Shown here piece after piece: positions 1-7,853 of a DNA stretch of 12,852 nt (its first letter is position 1; every line of letters starts with the position of its first letter). Position numbers and translations under genes: made by a program. The stretch covers positions 1 through 12,852 of the forward strand of contig JADQBV010000430.1 of assembly GCA_016278415.1 (NCBI GenBank), given 5' to 3'. Below the pieces are notes generated by a model, which worked only from the letters and a program-made list of their open reading frames with translations, was not told the origin of the DNA and did not search any database. The stretch is from Halanaerobiales bacterium. Lineage in GTDB: Bacteria > Bacillota_F > Halanaerobiia > Halanaerobiales > DTU029.

Positions 1-437
1 GCAGTATGGCATTAAAGATAATTAGAGAACTTACTGAATTAATAGTTGAAGAAAAATTTTCGGCCATTTTATTGGAACTTCACCCTAAAGTAGCAGCTGT
101 TATGATTGGTACTGGTGGTGAGAAATTAAAGGAATTAGAAGATGAACTAAATCTTGATATATATATTAGTGGAAATGATGAATTACATATAGAAAACTAT
201 AAGATTATTAGTAAGGGTAGTAAAAAGGATATGGTAAAACTGGCACTGCCTGTCAGCGAAAGCGAAGAATACAATTTACTAATTGAAGATCAACAGTTGA
301 ATAATCCTGAAGATGGTGTTTCTAGGATTAATGGATATATAGTTATCGTGAAAGACGCTGGGCGCTTTGTTGGTGAAGAAGTAAGGGTTAAGATAACTGA
401 TCTTTCTAGAACATTTGCCAGAGCAGAGATTGTATAA
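1..437 (+). CDS. rng: Ribonuclease G/E family protein, C-terminal part (5' end outside window)
   Basis: This is the last ~145 codons of an RNase E/G-type endoribonuclease, which cleaves single-stranded RNA in rRNA maturation and mRNA turnover. The frame is open to the left edge, so the ATG at position 6 is an internal Met, not a start. The visible part matches the end of the Rng family: a conserved stretch with HPKVAAVMIG (about residues 26-35 counted from that Met), then the pattern IYISGNDELHIENYKI. The last ~40 residues (GVSRINGYIVIVKDAGRF, then GEEVRVKI and ARAEIV) look like a small TRAM/OB-type RNA-binding tail, as in several clostridial Rng proteins. The catalytic S1 and DNase I-like domains would lie upstream. 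In many Firmicutes rng is followed by rplU and rpmA; here it is followed by a spacer with a terminator. Family assignment is fairly secure; the choice between RNase G and E is nominal. Confidence 0.75.
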   Translation, partial: SMALKIIRELTELIVEEKFSAILLELHPKVAAVMIGTGGEKLKELEDELNLDIYISGNDELHIENYKIISKGSKKDMVKLALPVSESEEYNLLIEDQQLNNPEDGVSRINGYIVIVKDAGRFVGEEVRVKITDLSRTFARAEIV

Positions 438-599
438 TACTGACTTGCTTATTATAAGTAAACTCATATTTTCTGGAATGATCTAGTTCTTCTTTTAGGC
501 AAGATTGCATCTATAGTGAGGATTTTAATGATAATTGTAATGGATTACGCTCTGGGAGTATTGCTAATAATGCTAAGATTAGTCACATAATGAAAGAGT
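438..599. other. Spacer between rng and its terminator, no recognisable gene
   Basis: About 160 bp lie between the rng stop codon and the hairpin at 600. The longest + strand frame starts at GTG 516 and gives only ~24 hydrophobic codons, with no good ribosome binding site, so I do not call a gene. The stretch 515-528 (AGTGAGGATTTTAA) recurs with one mismatch at 2708-2721 ahead of the next terminator. It may simply be 3' UTR, or a decayed segment left when the usual rng neighbours were lost. Confidence 0.4.
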
Positions 600-622
600 A
601 GGTGCTTAAAGGCACCTTTTTT
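600..622 (+). terminator. Rho-independent terminator after rng
   Basis: The 6-bp stem AGGTGC (600-605) pairs with GCACCT (612-617) around a six-base loop and runs directly into six T (617-622). It closes the rng transcription unit 163 bp after the stop codon. A TATAAT at 625-630 immediately follows the T tract, so the next gene's promoter may abut or overlap the terminator. Confidence 0.75.
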
Positions 623-630
623 AATATAAT
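602..630 (+). promoter_or_regulatory. Possible promoter of the GH127 gene (consensus -10, poor -35)
   Basis: A perfect TATAAT (625-630) lies 19 bases before the AGGAGG of the GH127 gene, which would give a short leader of about 25 nt. At 17-bp spacing the -35 hexamer is GTGCTT (602-607), a poor match that sits in the terminator stem. If real, the promoter is likely weak or activator-dependent. It overlaps the terminator, so read-through from rng is an alternative. Confidence 0.3.
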
Positions 631-662
631 TGAATATTAAGTAAATTTAGGAGGAAATTGAT

Positions 663-2621
663 ATGACAGAAGGTATATTTAAATTGAGACCTGTACCTTT
701 AAAAAATGTTAAAGTAGAAAGTGGTTTACTAGGAAATAAAAACCAGTTAGTTAGAGATGAAGTAATACCATATCAATGGAAGGCTTTAAATGATGAGATA
801 CCAGATACAGATCCCAGTAATGCTATAGAAAACTTTAGAATTGCAGCAGGAGAATCCGAAGGTGAATTTATAGGAATGGTCTTTCAGGATAGTGATGTAG
901 CCAAATGGTTAGAAGCAGTGGCATATCAATTAACTACTAATCCAGATGAAGAGCTGGAAACATTAGCTGATGGTGTTATTGATTTAATAGCACAAGCACA
1001 GCTGTCAGATGGTTATTTAAATACCTATTTTACAGTAGCTAAACCAGATAAAAAGTGGACTAATTTGGCTGAATGTCATGAGTTATACTGTGCAGGACAT
1101 ATGATGGAGGCCGCTGTAGCATATTATCAGGCAACAGGAAAAAGGAAATTACTTAATGTTATGATTCGCTTTGCAGAGCTAATTAATGATAAGTTTGGAA
1201 TAGAAGATGATAAAATAAAGGGGTACCCCGGGCATCAGGAAATAGAGCTTGCTTTAATAAAATTGTATAATGTAACAGGAGACAGTAAGTATAAAAACTT
1301 AGCTAAGTACTTTATTGACGAACGGGGTCAAACACCAAATTATTTTGATCTAGAATGGGAGAAAAGAGGTAAGACTACACACTGGCCTAACTTTAGGGAT
1401 GTGGCTAAAGATTATTTTCAGGCACATAAAACAGTTCGTGAACAGGATGTTGCTGTTGGTCATTCAGTAAGGGCTTTATATATGTATAGTGGGATGGCTG
1501 ATGTAGCTAGAGAAACAGGTGATAAGTCTTTAGTTGAAGCCTGCCGTAGGCTCTGGGAAAACACAACTAAGAAACAGATGTATATAACTGGCGGTGTTGG
1601 ATCCAGTGGCCATGGAGAGGCATTTACCTTTGATTATGATCTGCCCAATGATACTGCCTATACTGAAACATGTGCAGCTATTGCCCTTGTTTTCTTCGCC
1701 CAAAGAATGTTTCATATGGAAGCTAAAGCTGAATATATAGATGTTCTGGAAAAGGCTTTATATAATGGTGTATTGAGTGGGATATCTGAAGATGGTAAAA
1801 AGTTTTTCTATGTAAATCCTTTAGAAGTACAGCCTGAGGTTTGTGAAAATAGAGATGACCATAAACATGTTAAAGCAACTCGACAAAAATGGTTTGGTTG
1901 TGCCTGCTGCCCACCAAATATCGCTCGATTGTTGGCCTCAATAGGGGAATATATTTATTCTTTTAGTGATGATGAACTTTATGTCAATCTATATGCTGAT
2001 AGTACAGCTAATGTTAAGATAAATGAGCAAGAAATATCAATTGAACAGAAAACTGATTATCCATGGGATGGTAAGGTCAATATAACTCTAGCTACTGAAA
2101 AAAACCTTGAATTTACTCTAGCTCTAAGGATTCCCAGTTGGTGCAGGGATGCAGAAGTAAAAGTGAATGGCGAAGTTATTAAGAATGATGTAGCTGATAA
2201 TGGATATTTATATTTAGAACGTAATTGGATAAATGGTGATAAAGTAGAACTGATTTTAAATATGTCTGTAGAGAGAATTTATTCTAATCCTAAAGTACGA
2301 GAAAATATAGCTAAAGTAGCTATTCAACGAGGTCCAATAGTTTATTGTTTGGAAGAGGTAGATAATGGCAATAATTTACCGGCGTTATATTTGCCTAAGG
2401 ATTCTAATCTTACTGCAAAATATAGAAGTGATTTACTAGGTGGATTGACTATTATTAAAGGCAAAGCACTAAGATTGGATCAATCTAATTGGAATGATAA
2501 ATTGTACAGTACTGAAAGCCCGAAATTCACTAGTACTGAGATTACTGCTGTTCCCTATTTTGCCTGGGACGACAGAGAAGCTGGCGAGATGTTAGTGTGG
2601 ATGAATAAAAAAGAGGGATAG
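663..2621 (+). CDS. GH127 (DUF1680) family glycosidase, probable beta-L-arabinofuranosidase
   Basis: A 652-residue protein with no signal peptide, so a cytoplasmic enzyme acting on imported oligosaccharides. Characterised GH127 members such as HypBA1 of Bifidobacterium longum release beta-L-arabinofuranose with a zinc-bound catalytic cysteine. The active-site set is complete. E319 in the HGEAF motif matches the acid/base glutamate. E335 and C337 in YTETCAAI, with C415 and C416 in the GCACCPPNIAR motif, match the zinc ligands and the nucleophile, and their spacing (16 residues, then 80) is almost that of HypBA1 (E322, E338, C340, C417, C418). An (alpha/alpha)6 barrel to about residue 450 and beta-rich C-terminal domains fit the length. 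The start is set by AGGAGG at 649-654, eight bases before ATG 663. The gene stands alone between two terminators. The fold family is secure; the exact substrate is not, since GH127 and the related GH146 also cover other arabinosides. Confidence 0.88.
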   Translation: MTEGIFKLRPVPLKNVKVESGLLGNKNQLVRDEVIPYQWKALNDEIPDTDPSNAIENFRIAAGESEGEFIGMVFQDSDVAKWLEAVAYQLTTNPDEELETLADGVIDLIAQAQLSDGYLNTYFTVAKPDKKWTNLAECHELYCAGHMMEAAVAYYQATGKRKLLNVMIRFAELINDKFGIEDDKIKGYPGHQEIELALIKLYNVTGDSKYKNLAKYFIDERGQTPNYFDLEWEKRGKTTHWPNFRDVAKDYFQAHKTVREQDVAVGHSVRALYMYSGMADVARETGDKSLVEACRRLWENTTKKQMYITGGVGSSGHGEAFTFDYDLPNDTAYTETCAAIALVFFAQRMFHMEAKAEYIDVLEKALYNGVLSGISEDGKKFFYVNPLEVQPEVCENRDDHKHVKATRQKWFGCACCPPNIARLLASIGEYIYSFSDDELYVNLYADSTANVKINEQEISIEQKTDYPWDGKVNITLATEKNLEFTLALRIPSWCRDAEVKVNGEVIKNDVADNGYLYLERNWINGDKVELILNMSVERIYSNPKVRENIAKVAIQRGPIVYCLEEVDNGNNLPALYLPKDSNLTAKYRSDLLGGLTIIKGKALRLDQSNWNDKLYSTESPKFTSTEITAVPYFAWDDREAGEMLVWMNKKEG

Positions 2622-2741
2622 CAAAAAAGTTGCTCTAGAGACTTGTTTTGTTGATTATTGATAAAGGGCTATGAAATCTCAAATAATAAAGACATGCTCT
2701 TAAAGTCAGTGAGGATATTAAACAGTGGGATGGCGAATGGT

Positions 2742-2771
2742 AAAAAGATGGTCTCATAAGACCATCTTTTT
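2742..2771 (+). terminator. Strong terminator after the GH127 gene
   Basis: A perfect 13-bp stem: AAAAAGATGGTCT (2742-2754) pairs with AGACCATCTTTTT (2759-2771) around the loop CATA. The T run ends the right arm and the mirror A run begins the left arm, so it could work in both directions. It lies 120 bp after the GH127 stop and isolates that gene from rpoN. Confidence 0.85.
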
Positions 2772-2773
2772 AC

Positions 2774-2802
2774 TTGAATAAAGTATTATTTAATAGTAAA
2801 AT
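2774..2802 (+). promoter_or_regulatory. Probable sigma-A promoter of the rpoN-levR-kinase operon
   Basis: TTGAAT (2774-2779) and TAAAAT (2797-2802) are separated by exactly 17 bp and match the housekeeping consensus at 4/6 and 5/6 positions. The site begins three bases after the upstream terminator and would start RNA near 2809, giving a leader of ~65 nt. The preceding terminator makes a promoter here necessary. The call rests on sequence match alone. Confidence 0.5.
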
Positions 2803-2872
2803 GGTGTTAACAGTAGTTTGTAAAATCCTAGATGTTTTATGTGTGGATTGAAATAAAAGGGGTAGATTGCTT

Positions 2873-4165
2873 ATGGAGCTAAAGTTTAATTTTGATCTTA
2901 AACAAAGACAACAATTAAATATGACTCCAAATCTTCGAATGGCCATACAACTGCTACAATATTCTACATTGGAAGTTAAAGAGTATATAGAAGAAATGGG
3001 TAATGAAAACCCTTTGTTAGAAATAAATGAAAGAGATGGATATAGAGAAGGTCAAAATTATTCTAATGTTAATAATGACTTTAATTACGAAAATATAATA
3101 GCAAAAACAGAATCACTATCTGAATATATAAATAATCAATTATTCCAATGCTTATCTGAAAGGGAAATGGGTATTGGCAGGTATATAGTAGGTAATCTTA
3201 ATGAACAAGGTTTTTTAAAATTAGAGCCTAAAGTAATTGCTAATGTATTTAAAGTAGATACGCTGCAAGTTGTCAAAATAATTAAAAAGATACAACAACT
3301 AGATCCACTGGGTATAGCTGCAAAAAACATACAAGAATCATTATCTATACAGCTAGAAATAATGTCAGAAAAAAATGAGCTGGAGCAAATTATAGTTAAA
3401 AAGTACTTAATTAAGCTTGCTGAGGGTCACTTTAATGAAATACTCAGTGAGCTAGATATATCAGAGTCAGTATTAAGAATGGCTGTTGAAAAAATTAAAT
3501 TATTGAACCCATATCCAGCAGCAGGTTTTTATCAAGGTGATAACACAAAATATATTTTTCCAGATATAGTAGTCAAAAAAGTAGGAAAAAATTTCATATT
3601 AAATGATAATAATATTTTACCAGAGATCAAAATAAATAATAATTATTATAGCTTGTTAAAAAAATCAAGAAATGATGAAGAACGTAATTATTTAAAGAAG
3701 AAATATAAATCAGCTACCTGGTTAATTAGAAGTATTGAACAACGACAAAACACTATACGTAAAATATCCAATGCAATCATGAAAAAACAGAAAGACTTTT
3801 TAAATAATGGTATAAAGTTTCTTTATGTTATGACACTAAATGATATTGCTGAGATTATAGATGTCCACGAGTCTACTGTTAGTAGAGCTACTAAAGATAA
3901 GTATATACAAACACCTCAGGGTTTATTTGAACTAGACTTCTTTTTTAGTAGTGGTATTAAAAATTTATCCTCTCATAGTATAAAGGCTTACATAGCAGAT
4001 TTTATAAATGAGGAAGATAGTGAGTCACCCCTTAGCGATAGTAATATCTCTTCATTACTCTGCAAGAGATTAGATATAAATATTTCCCGTAGAACAGTAG
4101 CCAAATATAGATCTAGAATGAGTATATTATCATCAAGTAAAAGAAAGAAATTAGGAAGAATTTAA
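2873..4165 (+). CDS. rpoN: RNA polymerase sigma-54 factor RpoN
   Basis: Sigma-54 directs RNA polymerase to -24/-12 promoters and needs an AAA+ activator to open DNA. Region I is clear: a Gln-rich start with LNMTPNLRMAIQLLQYSTLE, used for activator response and -12 contact. A short acidic Asn-rich region II follows, then the core-binding domain with LDPLGIAAKNIQESL. The C-terminal part holds the HTH (VHESTVSRATKDKYIQTP, then GLFELDFFFSSG) and the RpoN box SRRTVAKYRS (the usual first residue is Ala), which reads the -24 element. I start at ATG 2873 (430 residues, MELKFNFDL, as in homologues). The upstream in-frame TTG at 2867 lies only four bases from the AAAAGGGG site at 2855-2862, whereas ATG 2873 has ten. 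levR follows after 48 bp with no terminator. Complete and unremarkable in length. Confidence 0.95.
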   Translation: MELKFNFDLKQRQQLNMTPNLRMAIQLLQYSTLEVKEYIEEMGNENPLLEINERDGYREGQNYSNVNNDFNYENIIAKTESLSEYINNQLFQCLSEREMGIGRYIVGNLNEQGFLKLEPKVIANVFKVDTLQVVKIIKKIQQLDPLGIAAKNIQESLSIQLEIMSEKNELEQIIVKKYLIKLAEGHFNEILSELDISESVLRMAVEKIKLLNPYPAAGFYQGDNTKYIFPDIVVKKVGKNFILNDNNILPEIKINNNYYSLLKKSRNDEERNYLKKKYKSATWLIRSIEQRQNTIRKISNAIMKKQKDFLNNGIKFLYVMTLNDIAEIIDVHESTVSRATKDKYIQTPQGLFELDFFFSSGIKNLSSHSIKAYIADFINEEDSESPLSDSNISSLLCKRLDINISRRTVAKYRSRMSILSSSKRKKLGRI

Positions 4166-4213
4166 AAGAATTATAAATAATTATATTTTTGAGCGATTTT
4201 GGGGGCGAAAATT

Positions 4214-6916
4214 ATGAAAAGGATAGATGAGGTCTATCAGACAGTGATAACAATGGAAAAAGAAAAAAAAGATGGAGTAACAGCCGATCAGATAAGTAGT
4301 CATTTGGATACAGGAAGGGCTAATATAAGTCGTTATTTGAATCAGCTCTGTCGAAATAATAAATTGAAAAAAATTAATGGGAGACCAGTTTTATATAAAA
4401 CCTTATCTGAACACACAGGAGATAAGAAAATTAATTGTGAAATTAAAAGTGATGAAAGTGTAAGTTTAGATTATATTATAGGTTCACAAAACAGCCTTCG
4501 AAACCCAATACAACAAGCTAAAGCTGCTATTTTGTATCCCCCAAGAGGACTACATACAATGTTATTAGGAGAAACAGGTGTAGGTAAGTCAATGTTTGCT
4601 GAGTTAATGCATAGTTTTGCTGTAAAGGAAGATGTTATAGAAAAAGGAGCTCCATTTATTCAATTTAATTGTGCTGATTATGCTGATAATCCTCAATTAG
4701 TTATGGCACAGATCTTTGGTGTTAAGCAAGGTGCATATACAGGTGCTAATAAAGATAGAATTGGTTTATTATTAAAAGCTGATGGTGGTATTTTATTTCT
4801 AGATGAAATTCATCGTTTATCTCCCCAGGGACAGGAGATGTTATTTACTTATATAGATAAAGGGTACTTTCGACCCTTAGGTGAAACAGACAAGGAAGTA
4901 AATGCAGATGTTCAAATAATTGCTGCAACTACAGAAGATCCTACTTCATATCTTTTAAAGACTTTTATACGTAGAATACCTATGACTATTAATCTTCCTT
5001 CATTAAAGGATAGGGGACTTGATGAAAGATATAATTTAGTGGAATCCTTTTTAAAGGAAGAATCGAAGCGAGTAGGAAAAGGGATTTATATCAACAAAAA
5101 TTCACTAATATCTTTTCTTTTATATGATTGTCCTAATAATATAGGACAGCTAAATAGTGATATTCAGCTTGCTTGTGCCAAAGCATTTTTAACATATAAG
5201 TCAGAAAAGAAGGAGTATATAATAATAACACAACCAGATCTACCACTCCATGTAAAGAGGGGTTTAATGAAGTTACCTGAATACCGTGAGAAGATAGAGT
5301 ATCTTGTGAAAGATAAAGGAGAGGTACTCTGCTATCATTATGAAGATGGTTCTTATTTTCTAGGTAATCATCAACTAGGGGGTAAGTATTTCTATGACTT
5401 TATAGAGGAAAAAATTGATAATTTACAAAATGAAGATCTTAATCATGAAAAGATAAACCAGATTTTAAATATAGATATTGAAGAACATTTTAAAAAACAC
5501 ATTGAGAACTTGCCACCAACAATTCGTAAGGAAGAGATTATAAGAACTGTAGGGAAAGATATTAGTTCTGTTGTTGAAGAAATACTGACATTTGCATCTA
5601 GTCGCTTAGATAGAGAATATGATGACAAAATATATCTGGGTCTAGCATTACATTTGCAGAAGGCTATTGATAGGATAATGAACGGAGAAAAAATATATCA
5701 TACAGAAATAGATTATATAAGGATAAATTACCCTGATGAATTTATAACTGCCATGGAAATAGCCAAGATTATTGATGGTAAGTTTAATATTGAGACACCT
5801 ATTGATGAAATTGGGTATATTAGTATGTTTTTGGTAGCAGATCCTTACAAAAAAGATGAAGATAAAAGAGATAGGGTTGGGGTTATTGTTATTATGCATG
5901 GAAAGTACACAGCCAGTAGCATGGTTGAAGTTGCTAATCAGTTAGTGGGCGTTGAACATGCTATTGGTTTGGATATGCCTTTGAATATGAATCCAGAATC
6001 TATGTTTGATATTACCATGGAAAAGATTAAAGAGGTTGATAAAGGTTGTGGGGTTATATTACTTGTAGATATGGGCTCTTTAATTAATTTTGGAGATATT
6101 ATTTATGAGAAAACAGGAATTTTAGTAAAAACAATAGATATGGTCAGCACCGCTGTGGTTATAGATGTATGTCGGAAAGCCGCCCTTGGTCAAAGAATTA
6201 ACGAGATATATAATTCATGTAGCAAAATAAATAGATACAAGAAGAAAACCAAAAAGAACAAGAAAGCTAAAAATGCAATAATTACGGCATGTTTTACGGG
6301 TAAAGGTTCTTCTAGGAAATTAAAGGAGATTTTGGAGGAAAATATTGTTGAAAATGATAAATTAGAGATAATCCCTTTGAATATTCTGAATCATAATCAG
6401 TTTATGCAATCATTGGAGGAACATAAGATATATTATAACATTCTTGCAGTTATTAGTACTATTGATGTTGATGTTGGGAATATCCCGTATTTTTCTGCGA
6501 TAGATATATTATCAGGTGATGGAATCGAAAAAATAAAACAAATTGTTAAAATCGTTGATAAGGAAGATATGTTTCTTCAAATTCAAGAATCTATCAAGGA
6601 GCATATCAGAGGTTTGAATAATGAGGAATTAGTAGATGATGTTCGTATTATAATATCTGAAATTGAAAAGGGTCTTGGTAAAACAATTACTAAAGAGGTT
6701 ACTGTAGGGGTTGTACTTCATTTATGTTTTATGGTAGATAAGATCAACAGAGGAGGTAGTGAAACAGAGTTTGAAAACCTCTTAGAATATCAAGAAGAAA
6801 ACAAAGAAGAAATTAAGGTGGTTAGAGATAGCTTCATTAATCTAGAAAAAAATTACAATATAAAAATTGGAGATAATGAAATTGCATATATAACCAAGAT
6901 GTTTTTAGAAAACTAA
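4214..6916 (+). CDS. levR: LevR-family sigma-54-dependent PTS regulator (HTH, AAA+, PRD1, EIIA-Man, PRD2)
   Basis: A 900-residue enhancer-binding protein that activates sigma-54 promoters of sugar operons under PTS phosphorylation control. Order of domains: N-terminal winged HTH (TADQISSHLDTGRANISRYL, about 23-42); AAA+ domain with Walker A GETGVGKS (119-126), GAYTGA sigma-54 loop (173-178), Walker B GILFLDE (192-198) and arginines 253-254; PRD1 with His480 in LALHLQ; an EIIA-mannose-type domain with the phosphoryl His562 in IMHGKYTASS; PRD2 with His836 in VVLHLCF. The positions where PRDs often carry a second His are Phe or Met-Phe here (ISMFL, ITKMF). GGGGG at 4201-4205 selects ATG 4214 (eight bases away) over TTG 4199. 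In B. subtilis LevR, HPr phosphorylation of the EIIA His activates and EIIB phosphorylation of PRD2 inhibits; the same is inferred here. The target PTS is unknown. Related CelR-type proteins control lactose/cellobiose-family PTS genes. Confidence 0.9.
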   Translation: MKRIDEVYQTVITMEKEKKDGVTADQISSHLDTGRANISRYLNQLCRNNKLKKINGRPVLYKTLSEHTGDKKINCEIKSDESVSLDYIIGSQNSLRNPIQQAKAAILYPPRGLHTMLLGETGVGKSMFAELMHSFAVKEDVIEKGAPFIQFNCADYADNPQLVMAQIFGVKQGAYTGANKDRIGLLLKADGGILFLDEIHRLSPQGQEMLFTYIDKGYFRPLGETDKEVNADVQIIAATTEDPTSYLLKTFIRRIPMTINLPSLKDRGLDERYNLVESFLKEESKRVGKGIYINKNSLISFLLYDCPNNIGQLNSDIQLACAKAFLTYKSEKKEYIIITQPDLPLHVKRGLMKLPEYREKIEYLVKDKGEVLCYHYEDGSYFLGNHQLGGKYFYDFIEEKIDNLQNEDLNHEKINQILNIDIEEHFKKHIENLPPTIRKEEIIRTVGKDISSVVEEILTFASSRLDREYDDKIYLGLALHLQKAIDRIMNGEKIYHTEIDYIRINYPDEFITAMEIAKIIDGKFNIETPIDEIGYISMFLVADPYKKDEDKRDRVGVIVIMHGKYTASSMVEVANQLVGVEHAIGLDMPLNMNPESMFDITMEKIKEVDKGCGVILLVDMGSLINFGDIIYEKTGILVKTIDMVSTAVVIDVCRKAALGQRINEIYNSCSKINRYKKKTKKNKKAKNAIITACFTGKGSSRKLKEILEENIVENDKLEIIPLNILNHNQFMQSLEEHKIYYNILAVISTIDVDVGNIPYFSAIDILSGDGIEKIKQIVKIVDKEDMFLQIQESIKEHIRGLNNEELVDDVRIIISEIEKGLGKTITKEVTVGVVLHLCFMVDKINRGGSETEFENLLEYQEENKEEIKVVRDSFINLEKNYNIKIGDNEIAYITKMFLEN

Positions 6917-6956
6917 GTTTATAATTTTTTTGTATATTTTGGGGGTTAATTTGACT

Positions 6957-7766
6957 ATGAGGATGATTAATAAGGGGAGAACGGCAGAGGTGTTTGATTT
7001 TGGAAATAATAAAGTATTAAAGTTGTTTCATAATGATTTTCCAAATCATGCGGTAGAAGAAGAGGCAAAAATAATGAATGTGATTGGTGATTATAAATTA
7101 ATTGTACCAAAGTATTTTGGTAAAGTAGAGAAAGATGACAGAACGGGGTTGGTTTACGAGTATATTAAAGGTTCTTCTATGTTATCAGCAATAGTGTCAA
7201 ATCCCCTGGCATCTGTTTCGCTTATCAAACAAATGGCAGAAGTACAATTACTTATTCATAAAAATAAAGTTGATGGAATTCCTGAACAGAAAGAACGTCT
7301 TGAGTATTGTATTAATAATTGTTGTGGTTTGTCTCACAATACTAAAAAAATAATTATTAATAAACTGCAAAGGTTAAAAAATGACAGCCGTTTATGTCAT
7401 GGAGATTTTCATCCAGATAATATTATTTTATCTTCAAGTGGTAATCCTATAGTAATTGACTGGATGACAGCATCCTCGGGGAATCCAGTGGGAGATGTGG
7501 CTAGAACAAGAATAATATTAAAACATAGCGAAGTACCATCACATTTACCTATAGGCTCAAGGATAATATCAAATTTATTAAAACATATTCTTTGTAAAAT
7601 ATATACTAGGCATTATATCAAGTTAACAGGTATTACTAAAAGTGATATATATCAATGGGAATTACCTATAGCAGCTGGAAGGCTATATGAAGGTGTAACA
7701 GCTAAGGAGAAAGTATCTTTATTAAAATATATAAACAAAAGCCTACGTAATGGTAATTTTAAGTAA
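6957..7766 (+). CDS. APH-family (aminoglycoside phosphotransferase-fold) small-molecule kinase, substrate unknown
   Basis: A ~269-residue protein-kinase-like phosphotransferase. Visible motifs: a nucleotide loop with GRTAEVFDFG, the lysine of VLKLF (K22), an EEEAKIM helix glutamate, the catalytic loop HGDFHPDN (D150 base, N155) and the metal-binding Asp in VIDWMTASSGNP (D168), followed by GDVARTR. This DWMTA...GNP..DVART signature marks a clostridial APH subgroup of unknown function rather than a known resistance enzyme. It is third in the rpoN-levR operon, 40 bp after levR. GGGGG at 6941-6945 fits either TTG 6951 (five bases) or ATG 6957 (eleven); I chose ATG, so two residues are uncertain. 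The APH fold includes the sugar kinase NahK (N-acetylhexosamine 1-kinase), and the convergent neighbours make hexosamine phosphates. A hexosamine kinase role is therefore possible but unproven. Confidence 0.75.
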   Translation: MRMINKGRTAEVFDFGNNKVLKLFHNDFPNHAVEEEAKIMNVIGDYKLIVPKYFGKVEKDDRTGLVYEYIKGSSMLSAIVSNPLASVSLIKQMAEVQLLIHKNKVDGIPEQKERLEYCINNCCGLSHNTKKIIINKLQRLKNDSRLCHGDFHPDNIILSSSGNPIVIDWMTASSGNPVGDVARTRIILKHSEVPSHLPIGSRIISNLLKHILCKIYTRHYIKLTGITKSDIYQWELPIAAGRLYEGVTAKEKVSLLKYINKSLRNGNFK

Positions 7767-7789
7767 ATTAATTGAAAGCGACTAAGTAA

Positions 7790-7835
7790 AGCTGCACTAA
7801 ACCCCCACTTCCTAAAGAGGAGGTTTAGTGCAGCT
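7790..7835. terminator. Long hairpin at the convergent junction, likely bidirectional terminator
   Basis: AGCTGCACTAAACC (7790-7803) pairs perfectly with GGTTTAGTGCAGCT (7822-7835), a 14-bp stem. Within the loop, TCCT and AGGA (7810-7813 and 7818-7821) can form a small second stem around AAAG. It sits between the converging kinase and mutase genes. There is no real T tract on the + strand. On the - strand the hairpin is followed by TTTACTT, so it suits the chbP-mutase operon slightly better. The copy AAGTAAA flanks it on both sides (7784-7790, 7836-7842). Confidence 0.6.
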
Positions 7836-7853
7836 AAGTAAAGGAATGATCGG

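Noticed and set aside
498..508. GG and GC pair resembling a -24/-12 promoter before the GH127 gene (AGGCAAGATTGC)
   Set aside because: Only seven bases separate GG from GC, whereas sigma-54 promoters need ten; spacing is nearly invariant.
5648..5899. Antisense reading frames within levR, chbP, the mutase, rpoN and the GH127 gene (60-86 codons)
   Set aside because: They lie fully inside strongly supported genes, lack ribosome binding sites and have low-complexity composition typical of the opposite strand of AT-rich coding DNA.
6930..7766. Kinase gene starting at TTG 6930, or an antibiotic resistance gene
   Set aside because: TTG 6930 lies upstream of the GGGGG site and has none of its own. 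The motif set and operon context do not match known aminoglycoside resistance enzymes.
7773..7787. CcpA cre-like TGAAAGCGACTAAG
   Set aside because: Three mismatches in the right half and located after the kinase stop in a convergent spacer, where a repressor site makes little sense.
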